Numbered from the stretch's first letter, positions 1 through 8,953 are shown. The stretch: 55,307 bases of DNA from Nonomuraea aridisoli (GCF_003236395.1 NZ_POUD01000023.1:1-55307), one strand, 5' to 3'. Numbers and translations are program-made. Notes: generated by a model not told the origin, from the sequence alone.

Positions 1-19
1 AGATGTGCATAAGAGACAG
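1..19. other. Nextera transposon-end adapter remnant
   Basis: The first 19 bases match the Nextera mosaic-end sequence AGATGTGTATAAGAGACAG at 18 of 19 positions, with C instead of T at position 8. This is library-construction sequence left at a contig end and not genomic DNA. The MFS reading frame continues through it only by chance. Confidence 0.9.
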
Positions 20-466
20 CGCCATGATCGAGGCCGCGCTGCGGGAGATCGAGATGAGGGAGTTGGCCGCCTGCAGCTGCTCCTTGCCGGCCAGCGAGCC
101 GACGAGCCCCACGGCAGCCGGGTTGAAGAACGCCGACCCCGCCCCCGCGACGAGCTGCAGCGCCACCAGCATCCAGATTTCGGCCGCACCGGCCAGCAAC
201 AACACCGCCGTGCCACCGTGCGCGACGAAGCGGACCAGATCGGCCACCAGCATCACCGTACGGCGCTGAAAACGGTCACCGGCCGCCCCGCCCAGCAACG
301 TCAGCACGATGACCGGCAGCCGCGTGCTGAGCACCACCACGCCGAGATCCACCGCCGACCCGGTGAGGTGCAGCACCGCGAACGCCATCGCGAACGGCGT
401 CAGCGAATCCCCGAACGCCGAAGCCGTCTGGCCGATGTAGTAGCGGCGAAAGTCACGGATCGCCAA
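20..466 (-). CDS. MFS transporter, N-terminal part only
   Basis: Reading the minus strand gives about 149 residues of a major facilitator superfamily permease, with no stop before the contig end. The start of the protein has the RDFRRYYIGQTASAFGD segment typical of EntS-like (MFS_3) exporters. Four to five hydrophobic helices follow, with the conserved cytoplasmic loop GGAAGDRFQRRTVM between helices 2 and 3. Proteins of this family have about 400 residues, so the C-terminal two thirds lie outside the window. No ATG or GTG lies in frame after the upstream stop; the TTG at 464-466 is the best candidate start, though no ribosome site is well placed for it. The substrate is unknown; members export siderophores or drugs. 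Confidence 0.72.
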
Positions 467-564
467 CGGCGCGAGAATGATGGTGCCCTTCCCCCGAACG
501 CCCCCGCGGCAGGGGGATCGCAGGCCACCTTGCCACCCGTCACTGACAATCTCGCCGGGACATC

Positions 565-715
565 CCTATGGACGCGGCAGCCCGGCCGAGTCTTGCTGAT
601 CGCTCCGCCGGGGTCGGACGGGCTGACGTCCCACAGCCGTACGGTCTCGTCGCGTCCGTCTGGAGGGGCCGGCCGGTGACGTGGTTGTCGTGAGGGCTGA
701 ACCGGATCATGGACA
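565..715 (-). pseudogene. WD40-repeat remnant, frameshifted
   Basis: The minus strand carries IRFSPHDNHVTG (about 676-711) and, in another frame, DETVRLWDVSPSDPGG (about 598-648). Together these form one WD40 blade: the FSPDG-like strand followed by the D-x-TVRLWD strand. No continuous frame joins them and no flanking blades remain, so this is the decayed end of a beta-propeller gene. It occupies the space between the MFS and methyltransferase genes and nothing else is visible there. Confidence 0.55.
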
Positions 716-740
716 ACCTCGAAGAAGGTCGCCGGCCGGT

Positions 741-1397
741 TCACGCGAGGGTGTAGTAGGAGTCGACGGCGGGCTGGCCGGTGTAGTCGGGGCCGGCCTG
801 GTCGTCGGCGCCGAGGTAGCGATAGGGGAGGTCGAGCGTGCGGCGGCCCTCGCAGCGGATGCGCCTGGTGCGGGTGTCGTACTCCAGGCCCTGGGAGCGG
901 AGCGCGGAGGTGAGGCGGCGGCCCGCCGGGGAGCCGTCCCGCAGGCGGACGCCGCGCACGTCGAAGTTCGCGGCGAACAGACCGTCGTCGGCCAGCCACC
1001 CGGCGGCCCGGGTCAGCAGGCGGAGTTTGTCGCCCACGTAGTGCAGGCCGTGAACGCACGTGATGAGGTCGAACGGCGCGTCCGGCCGCCAGGTGGACAC
1101 CGAGGCGGTGACGAGGCTCAACCGGGGCGGATCGGGCGGGCAGGCGAAGAAATCGACCAGGTCCACGCCGACGATCTCGGCCTCGTCGCCCAGCAGGCCC
1201 GCCGCCTCGCCCAGGGCGTACGCCGCCCCGCAGCACAGGTCGAGCCAGCGCACCGGCCGGGCGGTCGCCGCCCGCAGCAGGCCCAGGATGTCGAGGCCGA
1301 GCTCGTGGTCGTACCCGCGCAGGCGGCGCTCACGGTTCATCCGGTTGTTGGCCACCACCGTGGACTGTTCCAGCTCGGCGTCCGCGCTCAGAGGCAT
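741..1397 (-). CDS. Class I SAM-dependent methyltransferase
   Basis: This 218-residue protein has a Rossmann methyltransferase core. Motif I, WLDLCCGAAYALGE (residues 51-64), binds S-adenosylmethionine, the acidic VGVDLVDFF (about 77-85) follows strand 2, and FDLITCVHGLHYV resembles motif IV. The sequence pattern places it with the small soluble class I methyltransferases (PF08241/PF13649 type). The methyl acceptor cannot be read from the sequence. It starts at ATG 1395-1397 and is divergent from the VOC gene; the 108-bp gap must hold both promoters. Confidence 0.8.
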   Translation of the reverse strand: MPLSADAELEQSTVVANNRMNRERRLRGYDHELGLDILGLLRAATARPVRWLDLCCGAAYALGEAAGLLGDEAEIVGVDLVDFFACPPDPPRLSLVTASVSTWRPDAPFDLITCVHGLHYVGDKLRLLTRAAGWLADDGLFAANFDVRGVRLRDGSPAGRRLTSALRSQGLEYDTRTRRIRCEGRRTLDLPYRYLGADDQAGPDYTGQPAVDSYYTLA

Positions 1398-1505
1398 GAT
1401 CCCGCCACTCTACGGGCGCCGGGGTTCATCCGTGGATGAGGCGAGCACACTGATCTGGGACCCTCTGGCGGGTTCCGTGGCCTCTATCCGGAAAGGACCC
1501 CCCTC

Positions 1506-1931
1506 ATGACCGAGTCGCCGCTTCCCCGCTTCCACCTCGCCGTCCCCGTCGACGATCTGGACGCCGCCCGCCACTTCTACGGCGAGCTGATCGGCTGCGC
1601 CCAGGGCCGCAGCTCCGACCGGTGGATCGACTGGAATCTGCACGGGCACCAGTTCGTCACCCATCTGGCGCCCGGGCGCAGGGAGCGGGTGCACAACCCG
1701 GTGGACGGTCACGACGTGCCGGTCCCGCATTTCGGCCTGATCCTGACAATTCCGGAATTTCACAAGCTGGCCGATCGGTTCCGCGAGGCCGGCACCGCCT
1801 TCGTCATCGAGCCGTACCTGAGGTTCGAGGGACAGCCCGGTGAGCAGTGGACGATGTTCCTGCTGGACCCCGCGGGCAACGCGCTGGAGTTCAAGGCGTT
1901 CGCGGACGACTCGCAGGTGTTCGCCGTCTAA
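1506..1931 (+). CDS. VOC (glyoxalase/bleomycin-resistance) family protein
   Basis: A 141-residue protein with two beta-alpha-beta-beta-beta modules. The first begins [19 protein letters not shown] with a metal-ligand His at position 10, and the second ends [15 protein letters not shown] with the usual ligand Glu. The VOC fold is clear; the reaction (lyase, dioxygenase or resistance protein) is not. A GGAAAGGA ribosome site precedes ATG 1506. The stop overlaps the stop of the convergent reductase by four bases. Confidence 0.82.
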   Translation: MTESPLPRFHLAVPVDDLDAARHFYGELIGCAQGRSSDRWIDWNLHGHQFVTHLAPGRRERVHNPVDGHDVPVPHFGLILTIPEFHKLADRFREAGTAFVIEPYLRFEGQPGEQWTMFLLDPAGNALEFKAFADDSQVFAV

Positions 1932-2764
1932 CCCGTACGGCGCGGGAACAGCCCTTCCAGGCTCGTGGCGGGGTGGCCGGTGAGAGCGGGAACGCCGTCG
2001 CCCACCTCTTCGAGCTCCCCCGCCGCGATCGCCAGATACGTCGACACCCACGCCTCGACCTGCCAGCCGGGGGCGCCGCTTCGGGACGCGTACGCCTCCT
2101 CGACCGTCTCCTCGTGGTAGGAGAAGACGCGTCCCGTCGCGCGGGTCAGCACGGCCGCGACCTCGTCGAGCGTCACCGCGCGCGGCCCGGTCAGGTCGTA
2201 CGTCGCGCCCTCGTGATCCTCCGGCCGCAGCAGCACGGCGGCGGCGCCCTCCGCGATGTCGTCCTGGGCCACGACGGAGACCCGGCCCCGCCCGGCCGGT
2301 CCGCGGATGACGCCGTCGTCGCCGGCGAGGTACGGCAGGAAGTCGGCGTACAGGTTGTCGCGCAGGAACGTGAAGGGGATGCCGCTGTCGCGGATGTACT
2401 GCTCGGTCGCCCAGTGGTCGCGCGCCAGCGTGAACGTGGCGTCCGGCGCGGCGCCGTAGAAGGAGACGTAGACGAGGTGGGTCACTCCGGCGTCGCGGGC
2501 CGCGTCCACGAACGCGCGGTGCCGGTCGAGCCGTTCGGGCCCCTCCTTCGCCGACACGAACAACACGGTCGTGGCCCCGTCGAGCGCCCGCCGCACGGCC
2601 ACGGGGTCGCCGTAGTCGGCGCTGACCGCGGTGGCGCCCTCCAGCGAGGCGGCCCGGTCGGCGTGGCGGGAGACGAGCCGCTGCTCGACGCCGGCGCCGG
2701 CGAGCCGCGCGGCCACCCGTGAGCCCAGCCGCCCGGTGGCGCCCGTGGTGACGATGAACGACAT
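1928..2764 (-). CDS. NmrA-like NAD(P)-binding reductase
   Basis: The 278-residue protein is an atypical short-chain dehydrogenase of the NmrA/NAD(P)H-binding group. [15 protein letters not shown] (residues 7-21) is the GxxGxxG dinucleotide loop. [10 protein letters not shown] and [15 protein letters not shown] match the central NmrA core, in which the catalytic Tyr-Lys pair of classical SDRs is lost. Members act as NAD(P)H:quinone reductases or as redox sensors that bind the dinucleotide. It stands alone and converges on the VOC gene, sharing the stop sequence CTAA. Confidence 0.82.
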   Translation of the reverse strand: MSFIVTTGATGRLGSRVAARLAGAGVEQRLVSRHADRAASLEGATAVSADYGDPVAVRRALDGATTVLFVSAKEGPERLDRHRAFVDAARDAGVTHLVYVSFYGAAPDATFTLARDHWATEQYIRDSGIPFTFLRDNLYADFLPYLAGDDGVIRGPAGRGRVSVVAQDDIAEGAAAVLLRPEDHEGATYDLTGPRAVTLDEVAAVLTRATGRVFSYHEETVEEAYASRSGAPGWQVEAWVSTYLAIAAGELEEVGDGVPALTGHPATSLEGLFPRRTG

Positions 2765-3114
2765 ACCGGCACCCTAATCCGGCCCCGCCCCCTGCCCCGG
2801 GACGAACCACCGCCTCCGGAGGGACCAACACGATGGACCGACCCCACCGGGAGGAACCGAGAGAAAACCGTCGCCGCGCCCTACGGCAACCGCGTCGATC
2901 AGCCCGTCCCACCTGAAGGAACCGCCACGAACAGCAATCCGTCCCGCCCTTGAGGGACCGCCGCCGTCAACGCCCCAGCTCAAGGCCCCTGCCGCGATCA
3001 CCGGTGTCCGGGCCTCAGGGTGCCGTTCGTGATCGGCTCGCGGCTGGGGCGTGTACAGGAAGTACGTGCGAGGGCCCGAACAGGGAGTCCGCATGGTGGT
3101 GACATCCTTGGCCG
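2765..3114. other. 350-bp gap without convincing gene
   Basis: An open frame on the minus strand crosses this gap but its translation is Arg/Pro-rich without motifs and it has no ribosome site. The gap must hold the divergent promoters of the NmrA-like and HAD genes. I see no repeat, RNA or hairpin here. Confidence 0.5.
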
Positions 3115-3777
3115 GTGTTCTCATCTGATCATGTGGGCGCTGTGTTCTTCGATGTCGATGGCACTCTCGTCCCAGGGACGAGTTCGTCGGTCTTCCTGGC
3201 CGGCTTCCTCGGCCATCGGGACGCGCTGACCAAGGCCGAGGACGATTACGCCGCCGGCGTCCTGGACAATCGGCAGGTCTGCGAGCTGGATGCGGCGGCC
3301 TGGGAAGGCGTACCCGAAGACCGGGTCTCCCGCTGGCTCGACGGGCTGCCCTTGGTCGCGGGCATCACGGAGACGGTGGCCTGGTGCCGGCAGAACGGGC
3401 TGGTGCCCGTGCTGGCCACGCTGGCCTGGTCGCCGGTCGGCAGCTACCTGGCCGACCGCTTCGGCTTCCACACGTTCAGCGGGCCTCGGCTGGAGAGCGC
3501 CGGCGGCCGGTTCACGGGCCGTGTCGCCCGCCACTTCGACGAGTACGACAAACGAGACTTCGCCCTCGCGCTGGCCCGGGAGCTGGGGGTGGCCCCCCAC
3601 TCGTGCGGAGCCGTTGGAGACAGCCGCTCGGATCTGCCACTGTTCGCGTCCGTCGAGTTGAGCGTGGCGTTCAACGCCTCGGCAGGAGCCCGGGCGGCCG
3701 CGACCGTCACGGTGGACGACGACGACCTGCGCGGCGTGCTTCCCGCGTTGACCCGCTTGGTCACGGCCGCCCGTTGA
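3115..3777 (+). CDS. HAD-superfamily phosphatase, SerB-like (HAD-IB)
   Basis: A 220-residue haloacid dehalogenase hydrolase. Motif I is FFDVDGT (nucleophile Asp13, acid/base Asp15), motif II falls at LATLAWSP near Thr102, motif III is Lys146 in EYDKRDF, and motif IV is GDSRSDLP (168-175). The helical cap after motif I fits subclass IB, which contains phosphoserine phosphatase and small-phosphate phosphatases. The normal Ser/Thr context of motif II is weak. GTG 3115 is the longest start; GTG 3133 (VGAVFFDVDGT) is equally possible because neither has a strong ribosome site. Confidence 0.8.
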   Translation: MFSSDHVGAVFFDVDGTLVPGTSSSVFLAGFLGHRDALTKAEDDYAAGVLDNRQVCELDAAAWEGVPEDRVSRWLDGLPLVAGITETVAWCRQNGLVPVLATLAWSPVGSYLADRFGFHTFSGPRLESAGGRFTGRVARHFDEYDKRDFALALARELGVAPHSCGAVGDSRSDLPLFASVELSVAFNASAGARAAATVTVDDDDLRGVLPALTRLVTAAR

Positions 3778-3835
3778 CGGCCGCGACGACGACGTGGCGG
3801 ACGCGACTTCACAAGGGTGGCGACCGCCCGATGCC

Positions 3836-4039
3836 TCACTCGAGCGCGGTGACGAGGTTGCGCATCACCTGCTCGGCCTGACCGGCGTAGTCGCCCACGG
3901 CCACGGTCCTGCCGGCGGCGTCCAAGGGGCACGCGCCCGCGACCCAGATCGACCGCAGCGGCGCGTCGGCGGAGGCCGCGTACACGTACTCCACCGGCGC
4001 CAGCCGATCGTTGCGGATGAGCCGAACGCCTGTACTCAT
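3836..4039 (-). pseudogene. Truncated RidA (YjgF/UK114) family protein
   Basis: The frame from ATG 4037-4039 (upstream GAGGGG) encodes 67 residues. RSIWVAGACPLDAAGRTV followed by DYAGQAEQVMRNLVTALE is the middle of a RidA imine deaminase, which normally has about 125-130 residues. The frame stops right after NLVTALE, where the family continues with a valine-rich strand carrying the active-site Arg. Traces of that strand (SRVRHVVVAAV) lie past the stop. The catalytic half is therefore missing and the gene is probably dead. Confidence 0.55.
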
Positions 4040-4128
4040 GGACGCCCCTCGTAGACATTTAGCTGGATGCAAACCGATCGTCCCGGATCGCCGTCTTGTC
4101 TTGTGCCACACCAGCCCAAGGAGCCTCA

Positions 4129-4944
4129 GTGCGCGTCCTCCCCCTCGCCACCGCCGCGATCTTCCTGTACGCCTCCGCCCCGGCGGCTCACGGGGCCGTC
4201 AGCGTCGTGGCGTACGAGTGCACCGTCACCGCCACCGGAGAGACCCAGGAGGTGAGCATCGACGTCGAGCTCACCGTGCCCGAGCAGGCTCCCGTGGACG
4301 AGCAGATGACGATCGGCTGGCAGGGCACCTACGTCCCGGGGGCCGAGCTGGTCGCCCCTGACACGGGACTGGAGGGCGAGATCAGCATGTACGCCTATGC
4401 GGGGATCAGCGGCATCGACGGCCTGACCTCGGCCACCGGCGTCGCCCGGCTCGGCACGATCGTCGCCGGAGATCCCGTTCCACTCCCGGAGACGGCGGTG
4501 AACCTGCTGACGACACCGGGCACGCCGGGCTCCGGCACGGTGCACGCGGCCTCCGTCAACTTCGGCACGAGCCCTCAGGAGCGGCTGATCGAGTGCGAGA
4601 TCGCGGACACGGCCTCCCGGACGGAGTATCCGCTCACCGTCGTCGGCGCCGACGGCTCCCCCACTCCGGACACCTCGGACTCGGAGACGCCGGAGACCGA
4701 CGACACGGAGGACACAGAGGACACAGGGGACACGGACGCCACCGACACCCCGGAGCCCGAGGATACCGAGGAGACGGAGGACACCGAGAGCCCGGAGCGC
4801 TCCGAGACCCCATCGGGCGGCGCCGCCACGGGAGCCGGCGGCAGCGCGGGACCCGACGGCCGGGTGCTCCTCGCCACCGGCCTCCTGATCACCACCGCCG
4901 CCGTCACCGGCCTGGCCCTGCGCCGGCCGCGCCCGCGTTCCTAG
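4129..4944 (+). CDS. Secreted, membrane-anchored protein with Asp/Thr/Glu-rich stalk
   Basis: Translation from GTG 4129 is set by the AAGGAG at 4119-4124. The 271-residue product has a short signal peptide (LATAAIFLYASAPAAHGA) and a beta-rich ectodomain of about 150 residues with cysteines in YECTVTA and IECEI. A stalk of DTED/ETED repeats follows, then a C-terminal membrane helix (VLLATGLLITTAAVTGLAL) ending in RRPRPRS. No LPXTG sortase signal precedes the helix. The layout is that of an actinobacterial surface protein held at the membrane by its tail. I do not recognise the ectodomain family. It converges on the YbaB gene with a shared CTAG stop. Confidence 0.78.
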   Translation: MRVLPLATAAIFLYASAPAAHGAVSVVAYECTVTATGETQEVSIDVELTVPEQAPVDEQMTIGWQGTYVPGAELVAPDTGLEGEISMYAYAGISGIDGLTSATGVARLGTIVAGDPVPLPETAVNLLTTPGTPGSGTVHAASVNFGTSPQERLIECEIADTASRTEYPLTVVGADGSPTPDTSDSETPETDDTEDTEDTGDTDATDTPEPEDTEETEDTESPERSETPSGGAATGAGGSAGPDGRVLLATGLLITTAAVTGLALRRPRPRS

Positions 4945-5357
4945 CCGTTCCGCCCGTACCTCTCCATCTCCTTGACGAACGAGGTGTGCGCCTCCTCCAG
5001 CCGGCGTTCCATCGCCGCGAAGGCGGCCTCGTCCACGACCTCGTCCACCCCCGCGCCCGCCAGCAGCTCACCGGCCTGCCGCGCGCAGTCGTCCTGGGCG
5101 GCGTTGACGGCGCGCAGCAGCTCGTCTGCCAGGTCCTGGCTGGCCAGGCGCATCACGCGCGGGTTCAGCTCGATCTTGTCGATGCGGCCGGAGCTGTCGG
5201 CGGTCACCACGATGTGGCCGTCGGCGGCCGTGCCGCTGCCCCGCACGGCGGCGAGCCGCTCCTGGACGTCGGCGAGCCGGGCCAGCGTCCGCTCGGCCTC
5301 CCGGCCGACGCGTTCGAGGTCGTCCGGGCCGATGGAGCCGGGATCGAGCAACATCAT
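4941..5357 (-). CDS. YbaB/EbfC-family nucleoid-associated protein
   Basis: The 138-residue protein has the YbaB fold: an N-terminal helix (VGREAERTLARLADVQERLAAV), a beta sheet (GHIVVTADSSGRIDKIELNP), and a C-terminal helix rich in DEL/AAxxDC. Actinobacteria carry many YbaB copies next to WXG100-like genes, apart from the housekeeping recR-linked one; this copy is of that accessory type and has a long C-terminal helical extension. Two adjacent ATGs (5357, 5354) are possible; GAGGTG is better spaced for 5354. It is divergent from the WXG100-like pair. Confidence 0.75.
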   Translation of the reverse strand: MMLLDPGSIGPDDLERVGREAERTLARLADVQERLAAVRGSGTAADGHIVVTADSSGRIDKIELNPRVMRLASQDLADELLRAVNAAQDDCARQAGELLAGAGVDEVVDEAAFAAMERRLEEAHTSFVKEMERYGRNG

Positions 5358-5462
5358 TCACCTCAAGCGTTCACTCTGGACTCGGACAAAATACGGGATA
5401 CTCTCATCTCACGTTTATCACCAGTTTCACCGCTCGCCATCGGGTGGCCAAGGGGAGGGGCC

Positions 5463-5762
5463 ATGGCCCAGGACATTCACGTCACTTCCAAAACCATCGC
5501 CGACATCCAGCGCAACCTCCGCGAGTACGTCATCCCGGGCCTCGAACGGCTCAAGACCTCCGTGGACAGCACCGCCGTCCCCTTTCCCGGGTTCGGCACC
5601 CTGGGCGTCGTCCTGATCGGCAAGTACGACGGCATCCGCGACGACGTGCGCGCCCACGCCACCGAGGCCATCGACACCATCGAGAAGTGGATCGACGCCC
5701 TCGAGACCATCAAGAAGAACTGGCGGGCCGCCGAGGACGCCAGCACCGTCGTCTACCAGTGA
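5463..5762 (+). CDS. WXG100-like / type VII secretion-associated protein
   Basis: A 99-residue helical protein preceded by GGGGAGGGG. It shows two amphipathic helices: DIHVTSKTIADIQRNLREYV and, near the end, ATEAIDTIEKWIDALETIKK. Trp residues stand near the C-terminus (EKW, KNW). The size and helix-turn-helix hairpin resemble WXG100 and EspC-like substrates of ESX systems, but no exact WXG triplet is present. It lies 24 bp before a second helical gene, likely one transcription unit. Confidence 0.55.
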   Translation: MAQDIHVTSKTIADIQRNLREYVIPGLERLKTSVDSTAVPFPGFGTLGVVLIGKYDGIRDDVRAHATEAIDTIEKWIDALETIKKNWRAAEDASTVVYQ

Positions 5763-5786
5763 CCGGCGACAGGAGGACCTGACCCG

Positions 5787-6500
5787 ATGCCGTACGCCAT
5801 GCTCCACGCCAAGGCCGCCCTCGACGAGCTCAAACTGGCCGCGAGGTCGGCCCCCGGCATCATGGTCGGCGTGACCATCGCGACGACCGCGCTGGCGAAC
5901 GTCCAGGGCATGGGCGAGGCCAAGTCGAACTGGAACTCCCTGGCCAAGGCCCTGGAGGTGGAGTATCCCGGGCTCGTCGGCAACGCCGTCTTCCTGTCGC
6001 GGTCCGGCTGGATCGCCGACGACCGGGAGGCGTTCCTCGACGCCGCGTCGGTCTTCTCCGGCGACCTGCAGAAGCTCAGCGGCCTCTGCTACACCATGGA
6101 GGGCCAGGTCGACCAGGTGCGCGACGCCTACGCCGTCTACTGGATGGAGATCGGCGTGCTGGCCGCGACCGTGGTCGGCTACGTCGTGGCCTGCCAGGCG
6201 ATGAGGATGACCCCCCACCTGCGGGCGCCCGGCGAGGTGCTGCTGCAGCGCCTCACCATGCTGACCAACGCGATGATCGCCAAGAAGACCCAGTTCCTGT
6301 ACGGGTTCCTCGCGGTCGCGGGCGGCACGCTGGCGACCAGCGCCCAGTCGATGGGCCAGCTCTTCAGCGTCCAGCCCACGGGGAGCGCCGCCATCGATTT
6401 CGAACGCGCCGTCATCAACACCGCCCCGCCCTCCCTCTACATCGCTCCGAAGCGGGAGGAGCCGGCCACCCCCGCGCCCGAGGGTGCCTCCGCCGAGTGA
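5787..6500 (+). CDS. WXG100-like N-terminus with two membrane segments
   Basis: This 237-residue protein begins with an alpha-helical part that includes KSNWNSLAKALE and SGWIADDREAF. Two hydrophobic stretches follow (IGVLAATVVGYVVACQA and QFLYGFLAVAGGTLATSA), then a Pro/Glu-rich tail. It overlaps no neighbour; a GACAGGAGG ribosome site precedes ATG 5787. Together with the 99-residue protein upstream and the YbaB gene it resembles small ESX-accessory loci of Streptosporangiales, without the EccC ATPase or other core components. Function unknown. Confidence 0.6.
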   Translation: MPYAMLHAKAALDELKLAARSAPGIMVGVTIATTALANVQGMGEAKSNWNSLAKALEVEYPGLVGNAVFLSRSGWIADDREAFLDAASVFSGDLQKLSGLCYTMEGQVDQVRDAYAVYWMEIGVLAATVVGYVVACQAMRMTPHLRAPGEVLLQRLTMLTNAMIAKKTQFLYGFLAVAGGTLATSAQSMGQLFSVQPTGSAAIDFERAVINTAPPSLYIAPKREEPATPAPEGASAE

Positions 6501-6506
6501 GCCGGG

Positions 6507-8232
6507 TCACACGAGCTGCCGGGTGATCGACGGGTCGGTGATGGCGGTGTCGGCGGCCAGCAGGAACGCCTTCGACAGGATGACCGACAACATGCCGCCG
6601 CCCTCCTCGAAGGGCAGGAACACCTCCCCCGCCGCGTGGTCGCGGCCGGGCACGACGCACAGGTACGCGTCGTTCGGCTCCATGAGGATGTTGCCCGACC
6701 CCAGGTGGATCTTGTACGTGCGCAGCTCGCCGCACACACGCAGGAACCGCTCGGTCAGCGGCGCGCCCTCCCCGCCACGGAAGCCCGGCGTGTCCACCGG
6801 GTGGAAGCGGAGCTCCTCGGCGGCGCAGAACGAGGCCGTGCCCCAGCCGTCGGCGTGCGGGTCGGCGACGACGTACATGCCCCATCGGGCCCGCCAGCCG
6901 GACAACTCCTTGACCGCCTCGCCCTGGTCGCCGCCGCACTCGTAGTCCCAGTGGCCGATGGACAGGTCGGTCCAGCCGCGCTGGTTGAGCAGCGCCTTGG
7001 CCTGGCCGTAGCGCAGGACGTGACCGGCGAAGCGACGGGAGTGCGTACGCGTGCGCTCCTCGGCGGGCGTGAGCAGGTAGATCTCCCGGAAGGCCTGTTT
7101 GAACGGCTGCCGCACCCCCCGTTCGAGCAGGAAGTCGCGCCAGGCCCGCACGTCGCCGGCCGCCTCCCTGATCGGGTGCCACAGCCGCACGGGTGTGTCG
7201 GGGTGGGGCTGGATGCGCCGGCCGAGCGGATCGGTCAGCTCCCAGCCGGTCTCGGCCCTGACCGGCAGCCCGGCGGCCCCTTGCAGGATCTGCCAGACGA
7301 GGTCGCGTGCGTACAGCCCGGTGACCGGGTGGTCGAGGAAGAACTCGGTGACGTCGCGCCAGCGCCACAGGCGTTCCTCGATCAGCGCCCGCTCCAGCCG
7401 GAACCGCTCGGCGGGCAGCGCCTGGCGCAGCTCCTTGCGCGTGGCCTTCAGCCCGGCGAGGAAGACGGTCTTCGACCACTCCTGCCCGTCGTCGGTGACC
7501 TGCGCGACCGGGCCCTCCCGGTGGGCGGCCACCATGGCGAGCAGCTCGCGGACGAGCGCGGCGGCCTCGCCGGTGAGCAGCGCACGGGCGGTCTTGAGCC
7601 ACCTCTCGCTGGGCTTGCTGGAGCGGGCGGTCGTCCAGTGGCGCAGCAGCGGCAGCACTTCGGGGGCGGCCAGCCGCACGGCGTGGTCGCCCGCCATGGC
7701 CCGCGCGACGGCGTCGCCCTCCCAGACGGCGGTGCGCACGACTCCGGCCGGTCCGTGCTCGGGCGGCTCGGTCAGCACCTGGTCGAGCTGCCCGTGCAGC
7801 GCGTCCCACACCGGCCGGTGGTAGGTCCTGTACCACCACATCCTGCTGTCGAGGAGGCGGCGGCGCTCGGAATGGCCGAGCCGCCGGATGGCCGCCAGCG
7901 GGATGCGGTAGAGCTCCTCGTGGTCGGACTGCTTCCAGCAGCATCAGGGAGTCGGCGACCGACCACAGGAAACGCACGTCCTCGATCGTCCACGGCGTGT
8001 CGTCCTCCGCGACCGCCCGCACGGTCGCGAGAAAGGTCTCGTCGTAGCGGTGGGCCCTGTCGGCCGGCTGGCCGAGCCGCATCTGCACCCACCGGCCGTA
8101 GACCCGCCGCTCCTGCGGATCCACGGCCGGCCGCCGCCCGGCGTCGAACCCGGCGAACAGCTCGCGGGCCGCTTCGTCCAGTTTGTGAACCGGGCTGTCG
8201 TACGTCTGCGGGAAGTCCTCGATGACGCCCAT
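6507..8232 (-). pseudogene. DUF4132 protein, broken by a frameshift near 7930
   Basis: Two minus-strand frames together encode about 574 residues. The first begins at ATG 8232 and reaches VRFLWSVADSLMLLEA. The next frame continues with QSDHEELYRIPLAAIRRLGHSERRR through the whole C-terminal domain. One extra base between about 7929 and 7936 restores the join. The C-terminal half has KIHLGSGNILMEPNDAYLCVVP, the hallmark of DUF4132, and EEGGGMLSVILSKAFLLAAD. DUF4132 proteins are often near WGR or MoxR/VWA genes and their reaction is unknown. The break may be a sequencing error, because codon choice stays normal on both sides. Confidence 0.75.
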
Positions 8233-8234
8233 CG

Positions 8235-8627
8235 TCAGCCGCCGACCAGGGGCACGAGCTTGACGAACGACACGACCGGATCGACGGTGAGGTCGATCGT
8301 CTCCGACAGGTCGTCGATCTGCCGGTCGCCCACCAGCAGCAGAAACCCGTTGCGCCGGAACGCCGCCTCGGCCAGGTCGGCCTGCCGCTCCCAGTCGATC
8401 CGCCGCGCGGCCTTCATCCGGTAGCCGTTCAGCTCCACCTCGGCGTCGACCGGCCGCACCAGCCCACGGAACCGCGCGGCCGGCGCGGCGTTGTAGCGCG
8501 CCACCTCCTCCCGCACCCGCAGCCGCACGAGCTCCCGCGCCGAGATGCGCTCGGGTAACCCGGGCAGCGTGAACTCGTCGAGCGGCTTGCCGGTGGCGCT
8601 CTCATCCCTGAAGGTGACCGTGGTCAT
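8235..8627 (-). CDS. Small DUF4132-linked protein, function unknown
   Basis: I choose ATG 8627 because AGGAG lies ten bases upstream; a longer frame from 8651 lacks a site. The 130 residues are soluble and helical, with RELVRLRVREEVARYNA in the middle and SFVKLVPLVGG at the end. The stop is two bases from the DUF4132 start, so the two are translationally coupled and probably work together. I do not recognise a family. Confidence 0.65.
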   Translation of the reverse strand: MTTVTFRDESATGKPLDEFTLPGLPERISARELVRLRVREEVARYNAAPAARFRGLVRPVDAEVELNGYRMKAARRIDWERQADLAEAAFRRNGFLLLVGDRQIDDLSETIDLTVDPVVSFVKLVPLVGG

Positions 8628-8953
8628 GGGGCTCCTACGTCCGTGGATCAACGTGTCGAGCCATGGATAACAGCCCGCGCCGACAGATTCACAGATCGCC
8701 GATCAGCGACGCGGAGCGTCCGGCGCAACCGGCCGTCGTCGATCATCACTGGCCGTCCTCGGGCCCTTCCTGTACGGCGGGGGCACGGCCGGTGTTCTCA
8801 CGTCCGACCCGTTTCGCCCTGTGCGCCGTCCCATTCCAGGTGGTGACATGAGACACCGCTCCCGTCACCTCGGCCAGAATTTCGGCGGCGACACGGCGGG
8901 ATCGACCACTTTCAATCGGCTGCTCATCATCGGATCCACCCCCCGCAATGCGA
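8628..8953. other. 326-bp gap
   Basis: This gap holds the promoter of the DUF4132 pair on its left side. Short open frames on the plus strand have no ribosome site and poor codon choice. It is less GC-rich than its surroundings. No repeat, RNA or hairpin stands out. Confidence 0.45.

Noticed and set aside
400..1236. A 278-residue minus-strand frame over the methyltransferase
   Set aside because: It is Arg/Pro-rich shadow coding, except for the WD40-like piece reported separately.
2774..3124. A 116-residue minus-strand frame in the gap before the HAD gene
   Set aside because: No ribosome site, no motif and shadow-like composition.
4680..4800. Repeats in the GAC/ACC-rich stretch as a CRISPR or tandem repeat
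   Set aside because: They are codons of the Asp/Thr/Glu stalk with uneven length and no spacers.
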